Positions 1-14,300 of a stretch of DNA of 64,000 bases are shown here, piece after piece (within the stretch, counting starts at the first letter, position 1; each line of letters begins with the position of its first letter). The DNA is from Cloeon dipterum. Lineage: Eukaryota; Arthropoda; Insecta; Ephemeroptera; Baetidae. The stretch covers positions 13,892,545-13,956,544 of the forward strand of contig NC_088790.1 in NCBI RefSeq assembly GCF_949628265.1. The letters run 5' to 3'. Position numbers and translations under genes: made by a program. The notes beneath the pieces were generated by a model. The model made no database searches, had not been told where the DNA came from, and saw only the letters and a program-made list of their open reading frames with translations.

Positions 1-505
1 GGAGGGCAGTGCAGTCAGTGCACGCCTGTGTTGCATTCCATTCTAATCGATTATGCTAAATTGGCTAAATTCTCGCAGCCATTAAACTATTTATTTGTGT
101 TCTTGTTTGACTTAATTTGACAGTCATTTCCCTTGATTTTACATTCTGGAGTGGTCTTACATGACACAATATTTTCTTCCACGATTTGGCTTATGGGCAT
201 TTAAAAAAACGCGAATTTGGCACTGTGCCCGCTTCTTAGTGCGAGAAGAGGTTAAATGTGACCTCAAGTCACTGAATGTCAACGCAAGTTTTATCTCCAC
301 TTCTTTCATCTCTTCATAAAAATTAGGACGACTTAGCTAAAATAACCTTTTTACTTTAACCCTCTAACATCAAACACGTCAATTTTAAATAAAATTACTT
401 TGAAACCTATATAATCGTCATCGTCGATCTATTTCACTACAATCATGTTCCCGTCGTAATCAACTGAAATTAAATAAAACTAACGTAATTGACAACATTT
501 AACTT
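1..505. other. 3' flanking sequence, no gene seen
   Basis: AT-rich sequence downstream (on the minus strand) of the peptidase gene. I see no coding exon, RNA gene or clear repeat here. Confidence 0.5.
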
Positions 506-511
506 TTTATT
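506..511 (-). other. Poly(A) signal of the peptidase gene
   Basis: TTTATT on the plus strand reads AATAAA on the minus strand, about 280 nt downstream of the stop codon at 791-793. This gives a reasonable 3' UTR. The assignment rests on position only. Confidence 0.45.
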
Positions 512-790
512 GTTTTGTCCAGAATCATAATTTACACCTGCTGCATTTAAGGTGATCTTTAGTCTTGCTCTATGGTTGTTTTTACACTGAAGAAAATCTC
601 ACTAAGCCAGCTTGGAGCTTTAGGTGTAATCTGCATCCACACATACTGCTTGCATTGGAGTGAAAAGCCACTCTGCTATCAAACAATTAACAAGGTAGAG
701 ACACTTTAGCTCAAAAGAAATGCAGCGGTGGCCCCGCCTCGAAGCTGGCCAAGTGATTTTCTTCATACAGGTAGCGTTGGTGTAAGTGGT

Positions 791-4420
<3,630 letters not shown>

Positions 4421-4615
4421 CTTTCCCGATGAAAATCTCTAAAGGGTCGAACAAAAGACGATCGTCTCCTAACAGATGGGCAGGGCATAAATTTGACTTG
4501 CAAGCGCGCGAAAGGAAATGCACACGAATTCCATTGCTCTCACGAGTCGCATTATAGAGTGTGACTTCCTGTTCTCTCGTGGTTTGCTGCTGGCCTTTTA
4601 ATATTGATTTTGCCA
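4421..4615. promoter_or_regulatory. Putative bidirectional promoter, peptidase gene / TMEM138
   Basis: Only 195 bp separate the divergent start codons of the two genes, so both 5' UTRs and core promoters must fit here unless there are unseen upstream noncoding exons. I see no consensus TATA box in the centre. The segment is GC-richer than the flanking introns. Shared control is inferred from the geometry alone. Confidence 0.6.
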
Positions 4616-5392
4616 ATGAAACTCTCCGTCTCCCGCTATGTGACACTTATAACAGTGCAGAGCCTGCTGCTTGTCTTGGACCTCTGCATTAATGCCTTTT
4701 CTGATTTGGCTCTGCAGGACACCATCGTCGCCCTGGTTGTTTACATGTGAGGAGTAGATATAGATGACGCGTAAATTGATTGAAGATGATTTTTTATTAT
4801 GATAAAATATTTCAGCCTTCAAGATATGAGTCTGGTGTTTGCGATTATTCTTATTTTCCTCAGCTTCTTCTCAACCTTTCTATTTCAGGTAAGCAAAAAT
4901 GAAATGCTAAAAAAGTATTTATTTTACTTATTTTATAAACCAAATTAATTTTAGGCTGGACTTTTGTCAGACGTTGTGAAAGAGTTTGGTTCCACAATTT
5001 TCATATCTACACTGTACCTGATCCTGAGCGTTGCCCTTCATTGGGTGACCCTTCAAGAGTCCACCAGCAAGGACAATTGGTCGGAGGAAGAGCCCCTTGC
5101 CAGGAGTTTGGCGACTGAGGAGCAACGCTGGCCGGCAGGGAGACTGCCGCTTTATGCTACTCAGAGATTTTGTAAAATAAATTTATATAACTATTGCTTA
5201 TTGAATACTGAAAAAATTTTGCACTTAGGCTCACTCATATATTACTACACGTACAAGTGGACAATGCTGAGGATCGCTGATTCGAAATATTACGACGACA
5301 AAGTATGGATCAAAAGATCCAACGCAGTTGGAGACTCAGCCTCAACTATAATTGAAAACGGATATAATAAGGAGGTTATTGAATTAAAATAA
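4616..5392 (+). CDS. TMEM138: Transmembrane protein 138 (ciliary transition-zone protein)
   Basis: A multi-pass membrane protein; in vertebrates TMEM138 is needed for ciliogenesis and is a Joubert syndrome gene. The spliced exons are 4616-4746, 4816-4888, 4955-5171 and 5229-5392, giving 585 nt or 194 aa (human protein 162 aa). Recognisable family features are an N-terminal hydrophobic helix (SLLLVLDLCINAFSDLAL), the IIQD-like segment (YILQDMSLVFAIILIFL), FFSTFLFQAGL, a third helix ending SVALHW, and the terminal YYTYKWTMLRIADSKYYDD..VWI block. The loop after the third helix is longer than in vertebrates. The last intron (5172-5228) is 57 nt and open in frame, so its removal rests on family alignment: the spliced product reads QRFCSLIYYYTYKW without interruption. 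The terminal 20 or so residues (after VWIKRSNAVGD) are not recognisable. AATAAA lies at 5621-5626. Confidence 0.88.
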
Positions 5393-6186
5393 ATAGAATT
5401 TGAAGTATGTCTCAACAATATCACAGCCACTATATTATAGAGGAGAAGCCAAATTTCTTACTTTAATGGATATACTTGGTAAAAAATATTCAGTTATTAA
5501 ATCTTCTTCAGATCGATTCAAATCTTTAATGAGTGTGTTTTTAACACACTTCGCCATATACTTTACTCCATATTATAGCCATGTATTTTGATATTTTTAT
5601 GTGTATAGTCATATATTTGGAATAAAACTTAATTAACAAACCAAATTAATTTAATTCCACTGATTCCCATTCCAGAGAACGTAATTATAATAGTTCGTGA
5701 TTGAGACAATCAATGATGTGATGTCTTTCACACATTTCAATGGCATAATAGCCCTACAAAATTTTTATAAAATTCAATCTTTATGCCTGTATTTTGCAGC
5801 ATATGATGTGAATTGTGTGTTGGAATAGGGAGAAATTATTCTAATTATTAAAATGCCAATGACATGACAGAGCGCGCATAGATAAATTCTCAAGCAGCCC
5901 ATTCTTTTTGTTTCTCAACCCGCAGGAAAAAAATCAGCGTTTACTTGGCGAGTGCATTCGATTTGACACGTACACCTGGCTGAGTGCCTGGCTGCGCCAA
6001 GTAACCAAAGTACTAGTCACGGCCTGATAAATAGCTTTCAGAACTCCATCTCCTCCACCTCCGCCGTTATCATCCTCCCAAGACGGAGCAAGCCGCCGAA
6101 TTCAATTCGCTTTTCACCGCGGTAGCGAGTTGCATCTTAGTCAGTTCAGCAAACACCTTCTTTCGAGACACAACATACAGCCTATC
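5393..6186 (+). other. TMEM138 3' UTR and intergenic sequence before PLOD
   Basis: The left part is the likely TMEM138 3' UTR, with AATAAA at 5621-5626. The right part becomes GC-richer from about 5920 and contains a TATA-like GATAAATA near 6026 and a TCAGT initiator-like motif near 6141. These could serve the upstream start at 6187, but their spacing is not classical. Confidence 0.4.
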
Positions 6187-6762
6187 ATGAGCACGGCAAC
6201 CTTTACGCTTGCCTTGCTTCTTCTTGTTTCAGCAGATCATTTAAAACCATGCATAGGTGAGATCGAAATTGGATACTTTTAGCTCAAAAATATAATTTAA
6301 AAATTCACTTACTCGGAAAAAGATGTAAATTATAAATCTTAGTTAAAATTTAATTGAGTCTTTTTAGTTTTAATTCGTATAAAAGTTTTATTCGATTAAA
6401 TTGAACTATATTAAGTGGGGTTCAAAAAAATATTGGTTAACGTTTTGCTATAAATAAATTCGTAAGATATTTTTATGATTTCCTCGGTAAAACTGTTTGA
6501 TGTTATACACCCTAATCAATTGAGCTGTTATTCGTTACAATTATCAAATCATTTTTTTGTCAATCAATCAATCACTGCTTGCTGTTTATCTTTGGTAAGT
6601 AGAAATTACTCATTTTCGAGATGTGTACCGTGATATGGATCAATTAAAATATACGTTATACCAGGCACTTCTTTTTTTCAGCTGAAGAAACTTGTAGTCT
6701 AGATTCCGGAGATTGCCATGCAGATGTTAAATCAGTATTTTTAGATCAACAAAAATCTGAAG
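6187..6762 (+). CDS. Alternative signal-peptide exons of PLOD, or a separate small secreted-peptide gene
   Basis: Two short exons, 6187-6256 and 6682-6762, with good GT-AG borders and a pyrimidine-rich acceptor. The first encodes a clear signal peptide (MSTATFTLALLLLVSA). The second encodes an acidic segment with two cysteines (EETCSLDSGDCHADVKS). Exon 2 ends in phase 1, exactly what the first shared PLOD exon at 9254 needs, so splicing there would give ...[16 protein letters not shown]. It would then be an alternative first-exon pair for PLOD. If the second donor is not used, a stop follows six codons later, giving a secreted peptide of about 54 aa. I recognise no family for the cysteine segment. 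The choice between the two readings needs RNA data. Confidence 0.5.
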
Positions 6763-8340
6763 GTATTGTATTTTGAATTTTAAATTTATCACGCCAGATA
6801 ACTATAAATTAGGCGAGAAACCTAAATCATACAATACAATAAGAATCCGAGAATCCGTCAATTCAATTCGCTTGTAACAGCTTGTAAGTTTTCATCTAAA
6901 ATGAATATGTTTTGCAAAAAGTCAGATTTTTTTAATATGTATATTGCTCTGCAGAATATGTAAGACAAACCTATATTATGTGCCTTTTCTCATAATTGTA
7001 ATTATTAATTTATTTTTTACAATAAAATCTCTCAAGTCTGAAGTCAAAACAAAATCTTATTGAGCTAGCTTGATATATTTTATATTAATTCAAATAGATT
7101 TCTGATCACCGTCTGAATCGTCACGTAGGCCAAAGCAGCGGGAAATAGCGTGGCGACACTGATAACTGTTCAAGCTGAAAATGAATAGCAAAAAAACGCG
7201 TGCAAAATCGCACAAAAAGACGCGCCTCCTTTCAAGTTCAATGGCTAAAGGAGGACTCTTTCCAGGACAATCGCGATCAGTCACGGCGTTGGATGGGGGA
7301 GGGGGTTATATCCTCTAATATATTTTTGTTTTTTCTTCTGCCAGCTGATGCGTAAACCGATAGACACAAAAAATGAGAAAAAAATTTAGTTCGTCATTAA
7401 GAAAAAAATGGTTGCTGGGGTAAAAGGATTAAATTAGAATTGATGCAATTGCATTTCGGAAGGATGTTATAGTGCGTATACGTATCTTTAAAATTCTGAT
7501 TTCTAGACTACTTTCCCTTTCATAAGCATTGTTTGGCGCGCGCACAGGAATAAATTATAAAGATCAAGATCCCACGTTCATTTTGAAATGGCATATATTA
7601 TAATGTCACCTTTTGCTCATTCAGAATAAATAAAAAATTACTTAAAATTTTGCAAGCTCCTAAAAGCTTAAACACCCAAATTTATATTATTATCCATTAA
7701 ACGGAATTAAACTATTTGTGTTTTTAGCCTGTTAAATTATGACTTATTAAGCGTCGGTTTTCTGTTTCTTGGTAAAGGATGGAAAATTATTAGTAATTTT
7801 ATTTATTATTCCTAGTGTTAATATTTTTCCTTCAAATTCCTATCACGCACGGTACAACTGCTGAATTGGTATAAAAATAATGAACAATGAACCCGCTAGA
7901 TTTTACCTGACAATGAAGCGAATTGCTATAGACTGTGTGTGGATGTTTTTTGGGCTTTTTGCCGCTCCAGATCTTCTCAATCATTCGCTGCCCCCTCCCT
8001 GCTCCGAAGGTCACAGCGGGGCGCACGTGCTGCCACCGCCAGATGTAAACAAACGCCAATCAACAAAATTTCGCTGTCGTCAGGCCGGGACTTCGGGTTA
8101 AATCTCGCGAAATTTGGTCTCTCGTCTTCTGCTTGAGTCCGGAACCGATCAGATTTCTCATTTTGAATCTCCATTGTGTTCTGAAGGGGCTATTTCCCAT
8201 TGAAATGTGTTAATCTCCGCGCAAAATCGGCCGTGAAGAAGCAGGTGCCATAGTAGAGGAGTCTCCACTCCACTGGAACTTCACTTTTGCCCATTTTTGT
8301 CGTGCGTAGCACCCCCAAAAACATTTTATTCAATCTCAAC
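6763..8340 (+). other. Sequence between the two alternative PLOD first exons
   Basis: Noncoding, mostly AT-rich, with an AATAAA near 7021 and GC-richer patches near 7100-7290 and 7920-8250. The second patch probably holds the promoter and 5' UTR of the first exon at 8341. I see no gene or clear repeat. Confidence 0.4.
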
Positions 8341-11300
8341 ATGATTCGGTTCATTTTATTACCCGTCTTAATTGCTTTATTTGCCAACGTTCGAGTGACT
8401 AGTCAGGAATCGCACAGCGAAACTCATGGTTCGTACCGTTCGTACACTTCTTCCTTCATTGAATTTTTCCTTGTTTTGGTTTAATTTTTATTTGTGTTAT
8501 CAATTATTTATTTTTTATTTAGATTCGCTAAAATATTGTTTAGAAAGAAGTATTAAACCAAACTTAATTGAATTTTTGAGAGAAGCAATGGTGTGGTTGA
8601 CGTGATCAGGAGGGAGCGGGTTATGTCTTCTTTTTTTCTCGCAGCTTCCAACGCAGCATCCGCTCTCATCATCTGAATCGAGCATCATAAGACAAAACGC
8701 CCCCATCTTGAAATTTATGGAATTAACTCCCATTCAAATTAATCAAATTTCAAATAATGTTGTCAGTTCATAATTCAATACAAACTCAAAAGAAAAATAT
8801 TTTTTATTTTGTGAAAAACTTTTTACTCTTATTTATGAGTAACTTTTGTTATAACAAATTTTAAAATAAATAGCTCTCCTGTTGTGTTAATAATTTACGT
8901 GGCAAATTTCATTAATTTAAAAGCTAATTGGTCAGTACAACTTGTAATTTTTCCCAAAGAATTGTTCAAATGGTTAAAAGAAGAGACAACTGTTAATTAT
9001 AACGTGAAACGTTGCTTTAAATGCATATAAAATACAACAAATAATTCTTTTGATGGGATTAAAAGTTGACCAAAGGCCTCGACATTAGTCGTTAAAGTAA
9101 ACAAAAATAAAGACCAACGATGGTGAGCCCATGCATAAATTTACATTTTATCTTTGTTTAAGCAGCGTCTTATTGCACAGTTGCCTGTATCTATAGATAT
9201 CAGGATTTGAAATCCTGATACTTTTGATGAGTAAATTTCCTTTAATTTCGCAGACCTTTTGGCCTTGACTGTGGCCACCGATGAGACTGATGGATTCAGG
9301 CGTTTTCTCCGCTCGGCCAAGGTGTACGACATCCCTGTCACAGTCCTGGGCCAAAATGAAGCTTGGGTTGGCGGAGACATGCATTATGCTGGTGGTGGAC
9401 AAAAAGTCGAGCTGCTGAAAAATGAGCTGGAAAAATACAAGAATGATAAAAATAAAATCGTTCTCTTCACCGACAGGTAAGAATAATTTTAAATTAATCA
9501 CGATTAAAAACTAAAATTCTCTTAAACAGCTATGATGTGATTTTCCTGGCTGGCGTGGATAAAATTTTAAATCAATTTGAGAAAAGCGGCGCCAAAATCC
9601 TGTTTTCGGCAGAAGGCTTTTGCTGGCCTGACAAGAATCTTGCTTCTAAATATCCTAACGTGCTACTTGGAAAGCGTTTCCTCAATTCTGGTGGTACAGT
9701 ACAAGTTTTGCTACCTCTTAAGTAGTTCAGTTTTTTCAAACCATAACAAATTCTTTAAAACTTTTAATAATTCGTGAAATTAAGAATTCCTTGACTTAAT
9801 TGTTTATTTCCAAAATATTTTTATGCAATAATTTAAACTGGGGACAATTGTAGCTTTTCATCTTAAAACTTTAAAATAAATGAAATATTGCCAAGATTAT
9901 TTGTGAAATAATTTTGTGCTTAAATTGAACAGGTTTTATTGGCTATGCGCCTGAAGTTTATCAACTCGTGTCTACTTGGAAAGGCACGGCCAAGGATGAT
10001 GATCAACTGTTTTACACCGAGCGCTATCTGGACGATGACGTACGGGCTGCACTTAAGATGAAGCTGGACCACAAGGGAGAAATCTTCCAGAATCTGAATG
10101 GAGCTGTTGGTATGAACAAATCCAAGCTACCAGTAATCGGATGAAAAATTATAGTGGGTTTTATCAGGCGATATTGAGTTGGAGTTCTCAGACGAGGATG
10201 GTGCCATCATCAACAACGTTGTGTACAAGACAAAGCCACTTATTGTCCATGGAAATGGCCCAGCCAAACAGGCTTTGAACACGCTAGGAAATTATCTCGC
10301 CAAGAGCTGGGACCCAAAAACTGGTTGCACTACCTGCGAAACAAACTTGAGGGAGCTCCCAAAGGATGTATGAATTTTAACTTTTTGATAATAACGCAAA
10401 TTTTTTTTGTATTGCCTGTCGTTCAACAGTTTCTTTAATCAGTGTAACACAATCTAGACTTCCTGTTATGCTGGAAATGCATTCTCACCCCCCATAGACA
10501 AAAGCATATTTCTTTTACTCTTAAGTTTATGTGTATCACAGTAATCATTTAGTTTACTTATTATACTTATGTTAGAGTCAATGCTAAAATTATCATTTTG
10601 TGGCACCATGACGTTTTAGGGAAAACCTTGGCCTGTGGTGTTGGTTAGCATTTTCATTGGGCAACCGACCCCATTTTTGGAGGAATTTATCAACAAAATT
10701 GTTGCTCTGGATTATCCTAAATCTGCCATCCACCTTTTCATTCACAACAAGGTATGGTATTTGCTACTAAATATACAAGAATTATGAAGCAAACGCGTTT
10801 GTAGGCTGAGTACCACGCCAAACAACTATCCAAATTTGTTACTGAACATGGATCAGATTACCAAAGTGTTGAATTTATAGAACACATTGAGGATACCTGC
10901 GAGGAGAGTGGCAGAAACAAGGCTATGTGAGCTAAACTTTGTTGCTAAAAATTAATCTATACTTAATTTCAAAACAATAAGAAAACTTGATGCAGGATAA
11001 AAACACTATGAAAATCAGAAAATTATAAAATGACATTGATGTCAACATAAAAATCTGATCTTGATTGAAAAATAATTTAATCTACTGAGATTTGAGTTCA
11101 TTGGGGAATTGATTTTTATTCTGCTTTTTCAAAATTTTCAGCTCGCATTGTGTAGGTCTGAACTGTGAATACCTCTTTGTGGTTGATTCCATTGCCCACC
11201 TGGACAACAAGGAGACTTTGAAGAACTTGATTGAGCAGAACAGGTAATAAATCGCTCACTCTACCTGTTGTGCGGAATTAATGATTAATCTCGTTAGACC

Positions 11301-14300
11301 GGTGATTGCTCCTCTTCTCACAAGGCACAAAAAGGCTTGGTCCAACTTCTGGGGAGCGTTAAACTCTGACGGCTATTACGCAAGGTCGGCCGATTATCTG
11401 CAAATCGTCGAAGGGGAGCGCAAGTGAGTATTTGCAATCTTGCTGGCTAGTTCGCACTCTGCTTTGGTTGGTCGGGTTGTTCAAGTGGGCTTTGTCAGTT
11501 TGTACTATTACATAACGCTTGCAAAACGGCGGCGGTCAAGGATGGGCTGTTGATTAGATGATTAGTCCACTCTCTTCCTTGTAAACATTGGTAACCGACT
11601 CTCGTGAGCCGAGCCGTTTAGGACACCTTGATTTATAATGCGATAGAAATTTTCCAGTAGAGAAATTAGTTTTATATCTTTCCAGTTTTCTAGCAGGTTG
11701 TACATAAAATAATATAGGTGTTTTAAATTTGTAAATAGAGCATTTTTATTGTTCCGTTTACAGGAAAGAGCGAGCAACAAAATATTAGGATTAATTGTAT
11801 TATTTGGTCAAAAAGCGGGCAGCCGCTATAATGCCAGATGGTTGTTGTACTTTGCGTTGCCAGCGGGCAGGAAGAGAGTAGTTATGAATGGACTCGCCGT
11901 TGTGTTTCATTGCTGCATTTGAATACGTAATGCGCACGCTGCGGAGAGAATCTTGGGGCCACACTCTAATCAAAGGCAATGCTGAAGTCTGTTTTGAAAG
12001 TGCGTCTGTCAATAGAGAACTTGTTGTCTGCAAAGCACTCGTAAACTCCAGCGTCCATTTGGGTTGCTGGATCGATTTCCAACTTTGACTTCATTCTGTC
12101 CTTTCCCAGTTCCCACTCGTGAACCTTTAATTCAAAAAAATATTCTTGAAACTCTTAATAAGTTTTAATTTTTGAAAAATCAAAATTAGATTGTCAAATA
12201 TCAAGTGTCAAAATGAAGTTAAAATTCCAATTTTTCACGCAATTTAAATTATAGATAGAAGACTAACTGGGTATAAAAAATGTTGAGATTTTAGATTGGA
12301 AAATGAATGTCTGGATGATATGAAAATTTTTCCATGGTTGGAATTATTAAAAAATATTGCATAGAGAATAATAGCACTGCTGAACCAATTCTGTTGTTAT
12401 TCACTCTGTACCATTTTTTTTTAATATTTTAGCATGGGTTGTTCAGTCCTGGAAACCTCTATCATCCCATCTAGACACATCTAGAGATTTATTTTCGCAT
12501 TTTCTTCTTAGAAAAAAATTATGTCCAGTTTGTTTAGTAACTTTAAAAATTTGAATGAGATTTTAGTTACAAATTTTTATTTAACTTCAAATATCATTGG
12601 CTAATTTTAGTCAAAATGTCATCTTTGGTTAATGTTTTGGAAATTATTCAAAACATAACAACTTACATGCAGAAATGCGTGAGCATAGAGCTCAACTCCA
12701 TCTTTGTACCAAGTGATTTGTGGACGAGGCTTCCCCTTTGCAGTGCAAAGAAACACTATTTTGTGTCCGAGCACAAATTCAAAATCAAAATGAGATGCCA
12801 CGATAATTTTCGCTCCCTGCAACGGATCGGTTAATTTACGAGCTCAAGATTTTAGCAACAACTTACATCGTTATTGTTGTAATATTGGTCAGACTCTGGA
12901 TCTCGGTACTTGCCATTGATGGGCATTCCGATTTGGACCCTGCTCTTTGTCCGACCTTTGCCTCGTCCCCTCCTCGCATCACCACCTGTTAAAGTTTTAA
13001 TTTACCATGATAAGTCGGTTTTTTGGTTAGTGTGCTTTGGTGCATAACTGCGGTTTCACTCACCTGATATGATGACTATGAGGATGAGTACGGCGGCACC
13101 AACCCAGTTGTAGTTCATGTTGGCTTGTGTCGCGCTCACTGAAGTGATATGTGTCTGTATCGCTGACAAATTAGCCACTTCTGACCCTCCCCACTTGGCT
13201 CACTGTTTGTGCCCTTCCTTCCCTCTGCAATTACTAATAGTCTGCAAGTACTGGGTGGCGAAATTGGGATAACGCGAGCCACATGACTCTCTGCAATGTT
13301 CAATAATTGGCGTTAGAGAGTTGGACACACGCCTTTATGCCTTTCCCAATATGTGATAAATCAAGTCGTCACTTTTAAACTCAAATCCTGTTTTTGGTTT
13401 TGTTTAAAAATTATTTTGGTGGTAAAAACGCAAATTTATTTTTCTAGTGTAGAATCGCTCCACTGGTCGACACATTTTTTTGTGACGGGACATGAAACAC
13501 AACGATATATTGGCAATACTTTGCGACCATCTTCTGCAATTGCTTTTATGTTTTTGGGGATGCCAGACATTTTTTCATAAAACTTAAAACTTTCAATCTT
13601 TATTTATAAAATAACTACAGCAAAACATCGCGTCTAGATTAGTACAAATTTATTTGATCTAAACCCTAAAGCATGCAAGTTTAGTGATGTAAAAGTTAAC
13701 TGTTGTAAATGACGTAGTCCGTCCTGAAACCCCTGCGGTCAATAGCGTACTGATTGTCTGCTTGGCACTCATAGTATCCCGCGTCTTTCTGCGTCGTCGG
13801 GTCGATTTCCATCTTGGACTTGATAATCTCCTCGCCTATCGGCCACTCGTGCACCTAAAAACGCAAACGCAAAATCAGGTTTTTTTGCTTTGTTTGACTT
13901 TTGAGGCATTACCTGGAAAAATTTGTGTGCGTACAACTCGATTCCATCTTTGAACCACGTTATGTGGGGCCGCGGAAGTCCCTTGGCCATGCAGAAAAAG
14001 GTGATTTTTCGCCCAAGCATGTAGTCCAACTCGAAATGGGATGACTTCACAATCTGCGCCGACTGGAAAAAGATTTTTTTAAATAAATTTAAATTAGATA
14101 GAATTCACAAATATGTATAGATTTTGCAGTGGCTACTTCCATAGTAAAACAAAAAAGGAATAGGAGACTCAAAGTGAAATAAATGTCACACTGTACATCT
14201 AGACGTTTCGGTCCCGCAGGTCTCATCAGAAAAATCTATTTGTAAATTAAATCCCCCAAACGGTTTTCTTTTCATTTTTCAATTAATTGTTGATAGAAAG

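Noticed and set aside
5419..5430. TATCACAGCCAC, identical to the start of the miR-2/miR-13 family
   Set aside because: It lies in the TMEM138 3' UTR. No complementary arm forms a pre-miRNA hairpin nearby and the remaining mature sequence does not match.
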